NCBI GenBank assembly: GCA_910589415.1
Contig: OU342637.1
Span: forward strand, 37,974,162-38,038,161
Direction: 5' to 3'
From: Malachius bipustulatus
Lineage: Eukaryota; Arthropoda; Insecta; Coleoptera; Melyridae
DNA: 64,000 nucleotides
Within the stretch, counting starts at the first letter, position 1. Each line of letters opens with the position of its first letter. The position numbers and the translations under genes were made by a program. Below, piece after piece: positions 1-15,300 of the stretch. Below the pieces are notes generated by a model, which was not told where the DNA came from, did no database searches, and saw only the letters and a list, made by a program, of their open reading frames with translations.

Positions 1-2959
1 ATTAAATCTAAGTAGATAAATAATATAAGAGTGAAAACATTAACATACAAATAATATCAATATTTAGGATACAGGTTTAAGTGTATAATAATATGTACTA
101 TAATAGATAGGCTAATGAAAATGGCAATAAATGGTAACGATGATATCTTTAAACAACAGAATCTGCTTCTAGAGTGTAAATGAGAGACAAATCGTAACAC
201 ATTTTTCATTACCCCACACAGATAGGTATTTATATACATAACAGATAGTTATTGACACTTGACAACTGTCAATTATTGTAGCACTGACAGTTGTAGTAAG
301 GTGTGTCAGTAGTTAGTGATCTATATTAACAGCCAAGCCGCTAACCACAGTCCTAGTCCTAAACATGATGGGTCCTTGGCTTCTGGTAGGAGTTCATAGT
401 TACTAGTAAATACTCATATAGACTATTTTAATTAGGCGCAATAGTAAGTAGTCATAAGTAGATGTATAGGTACAGTTTATATAAGTGCTCAGAATGTGCA
501 CCATAAATTCTCCTAGTATAAATTAAGACATAATACACTTTTATGTATTGTTGTTGTAGGTATCAAAACCAACTTTCCGAATATGTTTCTTTATCTCAAA
601 GTCAGATAGGCAAAAACTGTTGCAATAACAACGTTTCACCAGTACTTTTCTTACAACATTGATTACCATACTCCCAAAACTTCACTTTATGCAGTATTTA
701 CATGAGATGGAGACTTTTAACTGTTATTAAGTTGAGAAAATTCGTTTGAGAATATGGGTGAATGAGAAAACATGATTACATGATGATACTGGCAGTGATA
801 TTTGACTTTTCTCTCTACTTGCAATTCAGATATAATTTTGAATAGAATAATGTGAATGAGGTATATCAAGATTAATCAAGGAGTTTCCAAAATTAGGTTT
901 TGTAATTTTTTTTTTTTGAGGTCAAGGCTCAAATGTATGTAGGGAAGATATTATTGTTCTTAGTTCCTTTTAAGTACCTACTATGTATGCTTTTGAGCAG
1001 GGGATGAAACTTTGAACAAAACTTGTTTTATTTAAATATTTTAAACATCTGTTTAATACCCTAATGTTGGCTAAATAAAATATTTAGAATTCAACTGACC
1101 TTTGAATTAATTAAAAATAGAAAATACTCAGCTAAAACCAATCAAAGTCACTTCATACCTGTAAACTAAAAAACGATTTGGGGGGTTACTTTGAAAGGCA
1201 ATTGAGTTTTGGAGCTTTTTTTTCAACGCTCTTTAAAAATTTATGTTTATTGAAAATTATATCTGATTTATAAGTAGTTGGTAGAATCAACTTGATAGAC
1301 TTGTTGAAGTAATTAAAAAATATCGATGACTTGTGATTTTCAAAAACATTTAACAAAACACTCACTAATTTTATGTTGCATTTTTATGATCACACAATTA
1401 TAATTATGATGTATAGGGGGTGTTCATGACTCACTAGTAAGCTTAGGCTGATTACCCATGAACATGGTTAACTCTTTTAACGCATCATTAAAATTAACTT
1501 CCCATTCAGATGGATTAGTATCAATTTCAATCTAAGGTTATTGTAAATTCAGGTAATTAACTTGTCATAGGTTCCAATAATATCTTTTAATTGCCTATTA
1601 ATTTAAATATTTACAACTATTAAGTGTATTTTTCAGCTTATAGATACTTTTATTCATTAAATTTTCAAAGGAAGTTAACCAACAGGTGTACTTTAACTAA
1701 AAAAAACCTTGATCTACTTAAGTGGATTTTCATGAACGTACCCTAAAGACATCAAAACTAGATATACAATATTATATGATAAGAGCTAGAATTGTTAATT
1801 TATTTAAGAACAGTCATTTTAAGAGGATACAGATTGCAAATAGAACATTTACATTCAAAATGTTTATACATCAAAGAAAAGGAACTAGTTTTACACACAT
1901 TCAGCAGTTTCTGGCCCCATTAAATTAATTATCAATATCAGGTGACAGCGATTATTAACATATCTAGTGTGATTTTGGACAGGCAAATGGAAGAAGGGTT
2001 CTCTATTCACGCTATTATTGGAGATGTAAAATATGAAACAAGTGTAAGATAATAAGAATCATTAGATTTTATGATCCAGGTAAACACGCCTTGTGATTTA
2101 GTCCCTGCTGGAAGGGAATACTCATATCTCCACAGAATTGAAATATAACAAAAATATATGTCTCACCTGATCTTTGTCAACATTGGTTCTCCATGTCTTA
2201 GGGGGGGAAACAGAAAAGCACATAGGCTGGTCCCAAATCATAAGCAAACATGTAATATGTAATGCAAACAAGAACTAACAATACAAGTGACAGGAAATCG
2301 TTATAATTAGCCCTCTTGCCTTAAAGGTGTCATGAAACGTATTGAAGCTGTACAAGAATCTGGAATGAAGGCTTCTGTGGATGTTCAGAAATTTTCCCAT
2401 AAGATAAAATTAATTTCCTGGCTTACTTTCTTTAATAAACATTGTGAATGTAACATACCTATAGTCAATAAATTGAGTTTAATTAATTATTTTAGGGCAG
2501 TATATGTATATGGCAAGGCTTGTATTGTAATTAAGGTGTTGTATCTATGGATGTACAATCTGCAATTTTCAATACATAATCAGTAAAATCATAACACAGA
2601 AGATTTTAGAATAACTTTTAAAATCTATAATTTGTTCCATTAAGTTTATACTTATTGTAAATTATTAACTACTAATGATTTTTATGGACAATAATTTTCA
2701 GGTTCGTTGTTGATACATAAATAATTCTTCAGTAATAGAGCAAAGCTTGTGATTTGCTAAATAAAGATTTGAACTTAAGGAATGTTTAGAAAACAAAGTT
2801 GCAAAATAAAATTATCTTTTAGCTTAATAACATCTTTTAGCAAATAGAACACCGTTACATCTTCAGACAGTTTTGAGGTAAAGAGTAATACTGCAACTAA
2901 CAAATACCATAAATCAGGTTCCTGAACAACACTACAGATAATCATATCGAAACCCAGTG
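1..2959. other. gene-free AT-rich DNA 3' of slit
   Basis: Only short unrecognisable reading frames (for example 1722-1928 and 2332-2586, plus strand). I see no domain, RNA gene or clear repeat. It may include alternative slit 3' UTR. Confidence 0.4.
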
Positions 2960-3232
2960 TTTATTCAATAGTCTCGGTAAAGAACCCTACCACAAACGCA
3001 CCCTCTCTATGAGTCCGTGAATCCTTCGTCTTGTCCATGCTACACCCAGATAACCCACAGTAGTTACAGCTACAAAGTATACGAACGCAGTGAGCACACA
3101 ATGAGGTTTCACAATCCCATGGAATGGTTCCGGTTTCCCGTACGGTTGTACGGTTGAGGCGTCAGCATAGAAGAATGTCAGACGGTAGGGCTCCTGCAGA
3201 TCAGGACTGTGCTCGGCGGCCGGCTGCTCCAG
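2960..3232 (-). other. putative slit 3' UTR with poly(A) signal
   Basis: Downstream of the stop, the first AATAAA on the minus strand is at 2960-2965. This would give a short UTR of about 290 bases. Further signals lower down cannot be excluded. Confidence 0.4.
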
Positions 3233-3319
3233 TCAGTAGCACTTCTTACTACAGGCACACTTGCGTATGATGTCCACGTCTTTGGTGTAGCGAGTGCCAT
3301 CCGCACACATCAAACGTAC
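3233..3319 (-). CDS. sli: slit exon Z: C-terminus and stop
   Basis: 87 nt encoding [20 protein letters not shown] and then CACSKKCY before TGA (3233-3235). The C-terminal CxC...KKCY pattern is the end of Slit cystine knots. The acceptor is TTCTCTCAG. Confidence 0.96.
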   Translation of the reverse strand, partial: VRLMCADGTRYTKDVDIIRKCACSKKCY

Positions 3320-6300
3320 CTGAGAGAATGAAAGTTATGAGAACAACTTTGAAATTCTTAGTTACTCCTAAATAGTAATCACGAAATTGAATTCATTTTT
3401 TGTTTTAAATTGAAATGCAATAAAAATGAAGTTAGTTTTGTTTCATATAAATACAAGGTGAATCTTAAATGGTGGACTCCACATATAGCACGGTAGGAAA
3501 TGATCTCCATCTACCATAATTTCACGGATATAATAAAAAAACTTCCAGGCGTGAGAACCTTAGAACATTTTTATATGGAGAAGTCCTGGGAGTAGAAGTC
3601 TAAAAATTTGTACGTGTATAATTTCGATTTTGACGAGCTGAACTGAAATATTTACAACCCCTCACCATTTCCAGTTATACCGGAAGTTGCCATCAACTTT
3701 CTTATTTTAAATGGGACACCTGTATATTATTACATTTTCAGATTGCCTGAAAAAAAGTAATAAAAATGGTGTTTGTAGTTCAAAATTGGAACGAGTGGTT
3801 TATGAGTTATAAACAAATGAAAATCGCAATTTTCCATTTTCAAAGCAGCTTAGGTCGAAAACGGGTCAAGATAGATAAAAACGGCTTACATGTCCCTATC
3901 TTAACTTTTCACGTAGTATCTTATGGTGCTGATGAAATTTGTATACAAAGTGATGAAAAATCAGCGATTTTCAAAAAAAATTTATAATTTTTTTTTTGTA
4001 GGTACTCTAGCGTAGTATATAAAAAGTTAGGATAGGGACATGTAAGCCGTTTTCCGATATCTTGACCCGTTTTCAATCTAAGCTGCTTTGAAAATGGAAA
4101 ATTGCAATTTTCATTTGTTTATAACTCATTAATTGGTCGTTACAAATTTGAACTGTAAACATAATTTTTATTACTGTTTTTCAGGCAATCCGAAAATGTA
4201 ATAATATACAGGGTGTACCATTTAAGAAAAGAAAAATATGGCAACTTCCGGTATAACCGGAAGTGGTGTGGGCTTGTAAATATTTCAGTTCAGCTCGTCA
4301 AAATCGAAACTATACATTTACAAGTTTTTAGACTTCTACTCCCAACACTTCTCCATATAAAAATGCCCTAAGGTTCTCGCGCCTCACCATGTATACATGT
4401 TATCAAGATTCACACAGAGTAACAAAAATATTAATAATAAAAAAGATATGATAAAAAAAAAAACTGTCGACACACCCTCTACAATATGCTATAAGACGTG
4501 GATGATGGTATTGTTCAACTTCCTCTGAAATTGTTCTGTATCAATTTACAGCTTCATTGCTATTTTGGTTTCAGAAACATATGGGTGGTCCCTCACTTAC
4601 CTACACCCGTAATAGAGGTTGATTTCAAAGACAAAAACTTTAACTTGGAAGATTCATGTAATTAATATAGGACCATAAGATTGGCATAATCACTTTAATT
4701 TTAATTATGAACAACATATTATATCCATGTTGAAACTTTCAGTCACTTCCTTACTTTGATTCAATGTGAAACTTGTGTAGATTTGTGTGTCTTCAGCATA
4801 ATTATGAACTTTCGAGGCGATTAGTTGATCTTGGATGTCAAAGATGTAAGTAATGAACAACAGAGGGCCCAGAATGCTTCCCTGTGGAATATTTTTCAGT
4901 ACTATTTCCAAACCGGAATACTTGGTGTGGGAACCATATCCACCACTTTCACAAATTGTTTTCTACTTTGCAGGAACCATGAACATTTCCACCAGGGCTA
5001 GCAGCATAATACCATGATGAAGCATATAAAAAGCCTTTGTCAGGTCCAGTAGTATTAAGCTGGTCAGCTGGTCCATATCCCATGCTCTCAGGATGTCATC
5101 TGTGATGTGAAGCAGGGCTGTGCAAGTGCTGCTAAAATAACAGAATCCTCTGATTGACAAGTTGGAAGAATGCCACTCCGGTATCATATAATTTTCCACC
5201 AATTTTATACTAACAATTGGCTCTAGTAGTTTAGAAAAGAACAGCAATATTTTTATTGGTCTCAAGTTACTGTTTGGTTACAGTTCCTATTTTCTATAAA
5301 TCGGGAAATATGAAACTTCTTAATGAGTGATTGCATGATATTGCATAGAATTGGAAGTATACAGGGTGTTAACTACTAACCAGTACAAAATAAAGGAGGT
5401 AACAACGACTTAGTGCAAGGAAAAAGTTTCCATTAACATGGGGTCCGCAAACGCACCGTTTTCGAGATCAGGCTGTTCAAAAAAAATGTTTTTTTTTTTA
5501 CTTTTTTTGCGATATCTCAAGAACTGTTTGACTTACAGGCTCCAGCTTTTGTACACATTTTTACATTAATAATAGCTACTTTTAGGGCTCCAAACTAATG
5601 TTCTAAGATATGCCAGTGGTGGAGATGTTAGCGTTGGGTAAGGGTTTCACCCCCCTAACTTTTACGGCACTGGAAAAATTGGCATTTTGAGAGCCAATTT
5701 CTAAGAGCCAATGTTTTTTACACAAAAAAGTACTGGCATATCTTAGATGATTACTTTGGAGTCCTAAAAGTAGCTTTTAGTAATGTAAAAATCTGTACAA
5801 AAGCTGGAGCCTGTAGCTCAAACGATTCTTGAGAAAAAGTAAGAAAAACCAATTTTGTTAATAGGGACTTTTCTTCTTAGAATAAGTCGTAGAATCACCT
5901 CCTTTATTTTGTACTCGTTGGTAGTTAACACCCTGTATATGTAATAAACAGAGATCAATATTTTTTTTATACAGGCTGTCCCGTATCGTTATGTTCAAAT
6001 TTTGTGAGCATATAGTAGGCTTATTTCTAAGCCTAAAAAACCTAAAAGTAGCAGGTCTATCTGCATTCGTTACGGAGTTAGAGGCCTAAGAAAATAATGT
6101 CTAGTAAATACCAGATTTAACTTTGAAACCCACATAAAGCTTATTTTATTGACCAAATTTTTAGTTTATCATGTGTTAAAAATGTCCTATTCCTTGCTGA
6201 ATACAAGCTTGTGCTCGGAGGCCAATTGCAAAAGTAACAGTTTTCTCGTCTTTTTTCGCGTACCTATCTCTTGACCAGCTTGCTGAATACGATCAAATAA

Positions 6301-9300
6301 TAATTTCTCTCTGATATTTAGTTACAAACACCAATTCCGAAATATGCTGGTGCCGCATTTATTTGAATCCTAATGCCATTTCGTATGAGCAGGGGAACGT
6401 CTACTAATGTTTATTTCGGTGACGTTTACTCATGTGTGGCAATTTGTGTGGCTTACAAAGTTGAATCTTGTTATTTACTAGTCATAATTTTCTTAGGCCT
6501 GTAACTTCGTAACGAATAAAGATAGACCTGTCACTTTTGGGTTTTTTGGGCTCAAAATTAAGCCTACTATATGCTCAAGAATTTTGAACATAACGATACA
6601 GGACACCCTGTATATACCACCATGTCAGGTAGCATTAGTTTAGTTTTAATGCTCCGTATATTGCTACACATTTCTTAAGTAACTAGTTCTATCTGCTCTG
6701 AATAATTCATAGCCTCGTATGTCAAAGACAAATAAATTACGAGGATTGAAGAATTTTTCAGTAATTTCTATACCACCAAAGTCCCCATCCATGATCAGGT
6801 CCCTCAGCTGGCTAAATTGTTGGTTTAATGCACGTATAACACATATTTTCTGAACCTCAGCCAGAACTTTACCAAAGCTGCCTTTGACTGCCCACGTCTG
6901 AAATCGAATCGACTGTGAATTCTGTGAGGTTGGTTGGAACACCTATGAGGAAACAATCATTGTCCTCAACTACTTTGTCAGTTTCAGTATTCTTAACACT
7001 TATTTTGGAAGCATCCAAGTTCGCTTTCTGAGAGATATTATTCGAGACTATTTCCTCATGCAGTTACGTGGTCTCCAGCTCTGTAGATTAATAGTCAGAT
7101 TTTCATCATTTTTTTTCTTCCCCTTTCGAGCTACAAAAGTCTGCTCAAAAAAATTTTATACACCACAACAGTTTCTCCTCTTATACAAGGCTCAAATCCG
7201 ACCATCCTTGGAGTACTGTTCACCTGTTTGGAGCTCAGCTCCAAATTACTTGACTCCATCCACTTGATCGGGGACCCGACTTTGACAAAAAATTTAGATA
7301 GTCGTGAACATTGAAGAAAAGTAGCTGACCTGAGCCTTTTTTTTACAGATATTTTTATGGGAAGTGTTTGATCCCACCTAGAACAAGGCCAGGCAGAAAT
7401 ACACCTCGAGCCGCAGTAGATCATCCGGTCTAGCTCGTTACACCTCACACCACTTTATTTCAGACTTCTTTCATATACAGAACTGCATCCCTTTGGAATA
7501 GTATTCCAAGCGAAGTGTTTCCTGTGGAATACAACGTGCAACGATTCAAAATGAACGTGAGTAGATATCTCCGTCAATGCACCGCTCCCAGAGCGCCCTA
7601 GAGATTTCCCTGCAGTGCATGTGCCTTTTCAATAAAAAAGTTTGATTTTAACCGTTTCTTCAGCCTCACCAATCTCTGGTGGTTTTCTGTGCCTACTTTT
7701 TGGTGTCTTCTATTTATTTACTGGAACTCCTGTATTCACTTTTTTCAATCTGAGGGTCATCATTGAGGTTGAAGCAATCATTATAATATTCTCCTGGACA
7801 TACCTTAGTTTCTGCAGGTTTGAATTTCCCTCCTTTGGTATTATCACTGTTACTTGTGTTCTCATCTACAGTTGTTTTAATCTTGTTTTTTTTTCAAGTA
7901 ATTTAAATTAATTTCAATAAACTAATTTTAGACCTTTTATTATTTAGTTCCTTGGCAAGTTTTCTAATTTTCTCCTCGAGTGGAGTGTTGATCTGTGCTT
8001 GTCTTCCAGCCAGCACCTCCTAGTTTTTATAAGCCTCTATAAAGGGAAGTTATATTCGATGTCTGAGGTAGGTGAAGTGAGTTCACTATTTGCACTTGCA
8101 TTTTCTGTTGTAGGTACAGCACTTACACAACACTACATAAACTCTCAGAGCACATCAGGGATGATATAGGGCACCACAACAAAAGCACTTTACATTAGTT
8201 TTTACTTTTTCTACAACATCAGCCATTTTGTCTTTTTCCATTCAACTGATTATGCCATTCTATGACCTTATGTTAATTACACGTATCCCATATGCCTTAC
8301 TTATTTTATGTGGATTATTAAAGCTTGATAATTGTCCAAGTTACTAGTGTATACCAAGTTACCTCTAGTATAATATGCATCTTTGATAATTTGGATACAT
8401 ACCTTTCTACGTTTGGATTTGCGAGCATGACAACAGCTAGAGCCACAGCCTCCAACACACTTGGCAAGTTTTAGGGGCTTGCGGGAACGGCAACCATTTT
8501 CCGTGTAATATTCACGGACATGTTCCTTTCGACAGGATGGAGCTAAAAAATTGTAATTTTTAATTATTTAACAATACGAATTATTATTTTATTCATTCAA
8601 TTTATTATTTAAATTTCACATGCAAAGATCATCTCCAAGACCAAAAGATCAGAACTTTTGGCTAAATTGACTATTAAAAATCGAGTATTTAACAGTTCGT
8701 GTACATTCCATAAACTAGTGATTGAGTGTTAAAGTCTGACTATAATAGTCTGGGTGTGAAACGATTGAGACCCAAATAAAACCTAACCGAAAGGGGTGGT
8801 AGTATATGTATTTGAGGTAGCTGTTTAAAAAAATCAGGCCCTTCGCGAGTGCGACCAAGTGTAAATATCTCAAAAGACGTTGTGAATTTCAGAATACGGT
8901 TTGTGACATCTGACAGAGCATCTAAAAATCTACAGGGTGTTAACTACCAACTAGTACAAAATAAAGAAGGTGATTTTACGACTTATTCTAAGAAAAAAGG
9001 TTTCTATTAAAATAGGTCCGCAAACTTTTCGAGATACAGTGCTAAAAAAAATGTTTTTTCTTACTTTTTTTGCGATATCTCAAGAACCGTTTGAGCTACA
9101 GGCTATAGGTTTTGTACAGATTTTTACATAAATAATAGCTACTTTGGAGGCTCCAAACTAATGTTCTAAGGTATGCCAGTGGTGGAGATATTAGGGTTGC
9201 GTAAGGGTTTCACCACCCCCATTACTTTTACGTCACTGGAAAAATGATCATTTTGAGAGCAAATTTCCCAGCGCCAATGTTTTATACACAAAAAAGTACT

Positions 9301-12300
9301 CCTGGTCAAAAGCTGTAGAAGCCACCGTTCTCGAGAGAAAAAATGCATTTTATGATCAAAAACGTACAAAATTCAACATGAACAGAAACAGAAATGTATT
9401 TATTTATTATTTTATTTATTTTCGACGAAGTTGAAAACAATCTGGCCACAAGCACAAGAAAAATAGATGCAAATTTGAATTTGTGCCATGTTACAGTATG
9501 AAAAATTATGAAAATAAATTTTTTGTTCATGTTGAATTCTGTACGTTTTTGATCATAAAATGCCTTTTTTTCTAGAGAGCGGTGGCTTCTACAGCTTTTG
9601 ACCAGGAGTACTTTTTTGTGTGAAAAACATTGACGCCTTGAAATTTGGTCTCAAAATTATAATTTTTCCAGTGCCGTAAAAGTAATGGGGGTGAAACCCT
9701 TACTCAACCCTAAAATCTTCACCACTGGCATATCTTAGAACATTAGTTTGGAGCCTTAAAAGTAGCTATTATTAATGTAAAAATCTGTACAAAACCTATA
9801 GCCTGTAGCTCAAACGGTTCTTGAGATATCGCAAAAAAAGTAAGAAAAAACATTTTTTTCAACACCCTGTATCTCGAAAACGGTGCGTTTGCGAACCCAT
9901 TTTAATAGAGACCTTTTTTCTTAGAATAAGTCGTAGAATCACCTCCTTTATTTTGTACTAGTTGGTAGTTAACACCCTGTATATGTATAAAAAAAAAGGT
10001 TTACAGGTTATACAGGTCTCAAAAATTTCCACTTGTTAACCCTAGCTGCTTATATGATAATGAAACAAAATTTCACAAGTTTCACCTCCTAGCTAAAAAT
10101 TTACACATAGTGAAAATTTCTTCCTATGTTTATTATCATCTCCTTCAGGAATTTTTTTTTTTTTTCAATTTCTAGCAACTTTTAATGGTAACAAATTTTA
10201 ATTCTCTTATGACATTAGCAATTTTCACATGTAATACCACTAGAGGTCAAATTATTTCCGGAAATTTTTTCGAGCTCACGAATATTTTGAAAATTATCGC
10301 GAGCCGAAGGCGAGGGATAATTTTCTTAAAATATTTGTAAGCGAGAACAAAATTTCCTGGTATAATTTGATTTCGAGTGGTATTTGGAAAGAAAATTTCA
10401 CAACAAAATTAGTTTTGAATAGAAAAATTACAATTTAATTGTTGAATAAAAATATGACATGGCGGCGTAACATAATCACGTGACGACGCCAAACTGACGT
10501 TTAATAACTGCGCCGCTATTATTAGCGCTGTCTAACACAAATTTTAGTTTCTAAACTTCACCAGCCGAGTGTGGTTTTTGATAATGATAAGTCGACAATT
10601 GCGGTAGGTAAAATAGTAATTATGATTAGTATTGATTAGATGCCATTCTTTCCAAAGCGCAAGGACTTGCTCAGCAGATGGATTCTACCAACAAAAAGTG
10701 CCATACAATTAATTATAAAGATAAAGTGGTCAAACCCCCATGAATTCGCCGTGAGTTAATCCGAAAAATTATGTAAGTACCTACCTATTTCAAATAGAAT
10801 TACTAAATTAGATAAATAAGGTTTCTTCAGATCATTTTTTCAATAGTGAATCCGTGATTTCATACGTGGTAATACGCGAAAACATCACTTTAATATTAAA
10901 TTATAATAGAAACTTTAACAAAACGCATTGATATATTAATATTAATAACAGCAACAGTCAACAGTTGACGTTTATAAAGTTCCGGGTTGTCACTTTTAAA
11001 CGTCAAAAAATTTCCACTATAATACTCTCCAGCTTACCCCAGCAGGAGAAAATTTCCGATATAATACACAAATAACCATGGCAACTGTAAGCAATGCTCG
11101 TACTTTATTGGCTGAAAATTGATGGCGTGAAATTTTCAAAATAAATTCCTGCTACCGATACAAATTTTGAAGGTAAAATTATATAGTTGCAAAAAATCGG
11201 AAAAAAATTTGAAAATATTAAGACTTTTACCCTCATAATAATATAAACCCTACTCAGACCTCAAAAAACAATTTTGAGGGCTGAATAGGGTTGGCAACAA
11301 GTTTTAAATTTTTTTTGTTTCAAAATTTAAAACAAGTTTTAAATTCGCGTTGTGGGGCACCAATTAGATCGAGTCAATTCTTTGAAAAATGGGAAATTCA
11401 AGGTATCTCAAAAATTGGGTATGTATTTTTGGTTATTTCAAGCAAAATACTGCTAGGTAGATGGGTGGTCCAAGGAACCTTTTTTCAGTTTTCTGATTCC
11501 CTTTTGAGACATTTAAAAAAAAAAACATTTTTGGGTTATATTTTCTCGTTTTTGGGCCATGTTTTCGCCATTTTTGGAACTTGCGAAGGAAAAAGCCTGA
11601 CTCGTGAAAAAGCACCCTCGAAAACATATTCTCAACTGTTCGGATTATTCTGTGGGGCTATTTTTGGTTTCGAGGGCAGAAAAAACTTCTACACCCGGAC
11701 TACACAGAAGCAATAAGTTGAAGTTACCTGATGCTTCTGTTTTGGCTCACAAAGTTATTTAATTTTTCTAATCATTTACAAAAATTATACACTTCTGGAT
11801 AATAATTATCTGAACGAAAGCTAATTTTACAAAGTACCTATGTATACAGGGTGTCCAGAAATTATACGCAAAGAATTAAGGGGGTATTCTACTTGATAAA
11901 ATATTGCCAAAAGTATCTATAATTTTTTTTCGAAAACTCACAAATAAGAAAATTATGAGCCTTCAGGTGATTTTTTTAAATCAATATTTTTTTATAATTT
12001 TTTTTCTAGTGTACGGATTTTCTTAAAATTTTACACACTTGCCACTGATGTTGGTTTGCATCAAATTAGACTTGAATCCCTCAAAATCAAGAGGCCTTAA
12101 CTGCCCTTGACCTCCAAAAAAGGCCTATAACTTTTTTCGTAATAATGTTTCTTGAGTTTTGAAGACGCACAATTGAAGAACATGAAGAAATATTCGGAAA
12201 AGGTCCTCTTTGTCTATCACGATAAAATGACCTGTTTCCGAGTAAAACTGTTTTAAAAATTTGCGTGCACTAAAATTGATCACCATAAATTATGATCATT

Positions 12301-15300
12301 CTGCAACAATACCAAAGCATGCTTTGGAAACAGCTGCAGGGTTGCCTAGTTATGTACAAAACAGAGACATTCGTATATAAATAGACTTGGAAATGATAAA
12401 ATTTTAAAAATTTTTAATTTTTTTTTTTAAATAAAATGATAAAATAATTTTAATAAAAAAAACTGCTGTCAAAATTAAATCCAAAGCAAACGTCTTGTTT
12501 CCTAGGCAACCCTGCAGCTGTTTCCAAAGCATGCTTTGGTATTGTTGCAGAATGATCATAATTTATGGTGATCAATTTTAGTGCAAGCAAATTTTTAAAA
12601 CAGTTTTACTCGGAAACGGGTCATTTTATCGTGATAGACAAAGAGGACCTTTTCCGAATATTTCTTCATGTTCTTCAATTGTGCGTCTTCAAAATTCAGA
12701 AAAAAATATTATGAAAAAAGTTATAGGCATTTTTTGAAGGTCAAGGGCACATAAGGCCTCTTGATTTCGAGGGATTCAAGTCTAATTTGGACCAAGGATG
12801 TGAAGCAACATCAATGGCAATTGTGTAAAATTTTAAGAAAATCCGTACAATAGAAAAAAAGTTATAAAAAAATATTGATTAAAAAAAATCAACTTTGAAG
12901 GCTTATTTATAACTTTCTTATTTTTTTACTTTCAATATTTTGTCAAGTAGAATCACCCCCTTAATTTTTGCGTATAATTTCCGGACACCCTGTATATTAC
13001 AGCTTAAACTGCATCATTTATATGCAAAATCCATAATACGGGGTTATCACATTTGATGGAAATTGTCCAAGTTGGCAAAAACTAACAAACAAAAATTAAG
13101 TTGTCCTGACTTTAATTAAATTAAACCGCCAATTTTGATATTCACAATTAAGAGCACCCAATGCTTATTAATTATTAATAGGTAGGTATATAAAAATCAT
13201 TTTTTTTCACTGAAGCAGTTTCAACAAACAGCAAATTCAACTTCAAAAACCTCAAGTGATTTCACATTCAATGGTACAGTGTAAGCATCATCAGCAAATG
13301 TTGACAGCCCATTTGGAAAATTTCAATCAAAACTGATCAGTGATTATAGGTAACTTGTAAGTTTGTAAGGTCTTATGATGAAGCTTGTAATCTCTTTGTT
13401 AGTTTAATTCATTTATAATAAGTCAGTAGCCATTGTTAATAGATATTTTTAAATTAGGAGAGCAAAAGTTGAAGACTAAGAAAATTCTCAGTCGCCAGAA
13501 AAGCCAGAGAAAGTGACTTATACATTTTTTTTACAACACCAATGAGCCAAAATTATATTTTCTAATACTAGTTAATTAATTAATTCAAGTATATCTTTTT
13601 TTTACAATCCCCACCGTGGTGTAATGTTAACGAAAACAAAATTTACTGCAATAGTAACTCACGAATGATAACAAAAATCAATACTGAATGAACTAAGTAT
13701 CAATATTGTCAATGTGAACCTTCTTTTTGAAATTTGAATTTATAGGGGCTACATTTTACAAGGCCACACAACTCCTTTTATGATTTTAGTGTGCTTATGT
13801 TTTTGTAAGAAGTAACCTAAAATCACAAAATAAATTGAAGTACCTAAGTCCTTTTTGTCTGTTTTTCGCTTCTCCCTTTTACATTATTCAAATATTATTT
13901 TTATTTTACTTTTATTTAATTATTTACACTATTTAAATATTGAGTGAAAAAAAAACAAGGCCGTCCTTGGAGATTCAGCGCCCGTGTGCTACTGAAAATT
14001 ATGCTCTTTTTAAGAAAATATACAGGATGGCTAGCTGAAGCAGGACAGTGACAACTCGTGGATTGCAAAATTCGGTATATTCTTCACACACTGAAGAAAT
14101 TCACACTAATGATGTCTTAAGGGGGAGGGGGGTCTCTCAAGATGCACCCAGGCAATTTTTTTTTTTCAATTATCAAGGTCACACAATTTCCCAGTAATTG
14201 AAATTTACTGAGATGTATAACTCATAATAAGTAATAATTAAAAAATAACTAACTAATAACACAGCAAAAAAAATAACACCAATAAAAATTACCACAGCCA
14301 CCTGTTTAAAATAAAGGAACTTCGGGAAGGAAATGAAAAAGATTTAGGGTCGTATGCTAGAAAATCTCATTTGGTGTTGTTAACGTAACACCGATGTCAA
14401 TCTGACGTTGTTGTTAAAATCAATTCGGTATGCTAGAACGAAATATTCATGATTTGACACTGCTGTTAGGTAACATCATCGTGTTAAAAATGTAACATGA
14501 ACAATAGCGGCAACGTTGTATATTCGCTGATTACAGGCTAAGAACAATTCACGAGCTAGATCGAACCCGAACCGAAGTTCCATTTCGTAATAAATCGGCA
14601 ATCCGAGATGGTCGTGGTTGATTTTGGTCTCGCGTTGTTAGATGTTGGCTAGTGCCTACTGAACGCATGCGTATGAGCTAGATAAACACGAAACTCGTCT
14701 ACCGTCGACCGTCAACGAACCAACGAACGTCATTGCCATCCGATCCGATCCCCATTCGCCATTCCATTATTGTTATTGTTGTGTTGTAACAAATAATAAC
14801 AAACGTAAACGTTTCAGTTTTCTTTGAGTGAATTAATTTGGTTTACTGTAAAAGTATAAATGGAAGTTGTCGTGAAATCAAGAAAGAACTTCTCTGAAGT
14901 TGAGAGGCAGATTTTGCTAGAAATAATCAACAGGTAAGTTATCAATTACCTAATTATTATGTATCTTATTGCAGAGTGTAGAATACCTAACCAAACCTAA
15001 CGCCAATAGTCGGTTGAGAATTTTATGAAGAGGGAGAAGTTTTTAAAGATTATGTTCACAATGTTCTGTTTTAAAACCCCTTCAGATTGCCAGAGGTGTT
15101 GCAGACAACACTAATTTCCTTAATTAAAAATTATTTTTTTATTTGTTTTGGTTTGACTCTGCCCATGGTTATACAATAATTATTATTATTTTATTGAGTG
15201 TAATATTATCAAATAAATTATTTATTTTACACAAATATGTCTTATGTTGTTTAACTTATTTTATTTTATTGTCACCTACCCTATTTATGCCGCCCATGGT

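Noticed and set aside
11291..11716. 141-residue plus-strand open frame
   Set aside because: Hydrophobic and low-complexity, no domain or homology pattern, no splice or promoter context; likely chance frame in AT-rich repeat DNA.
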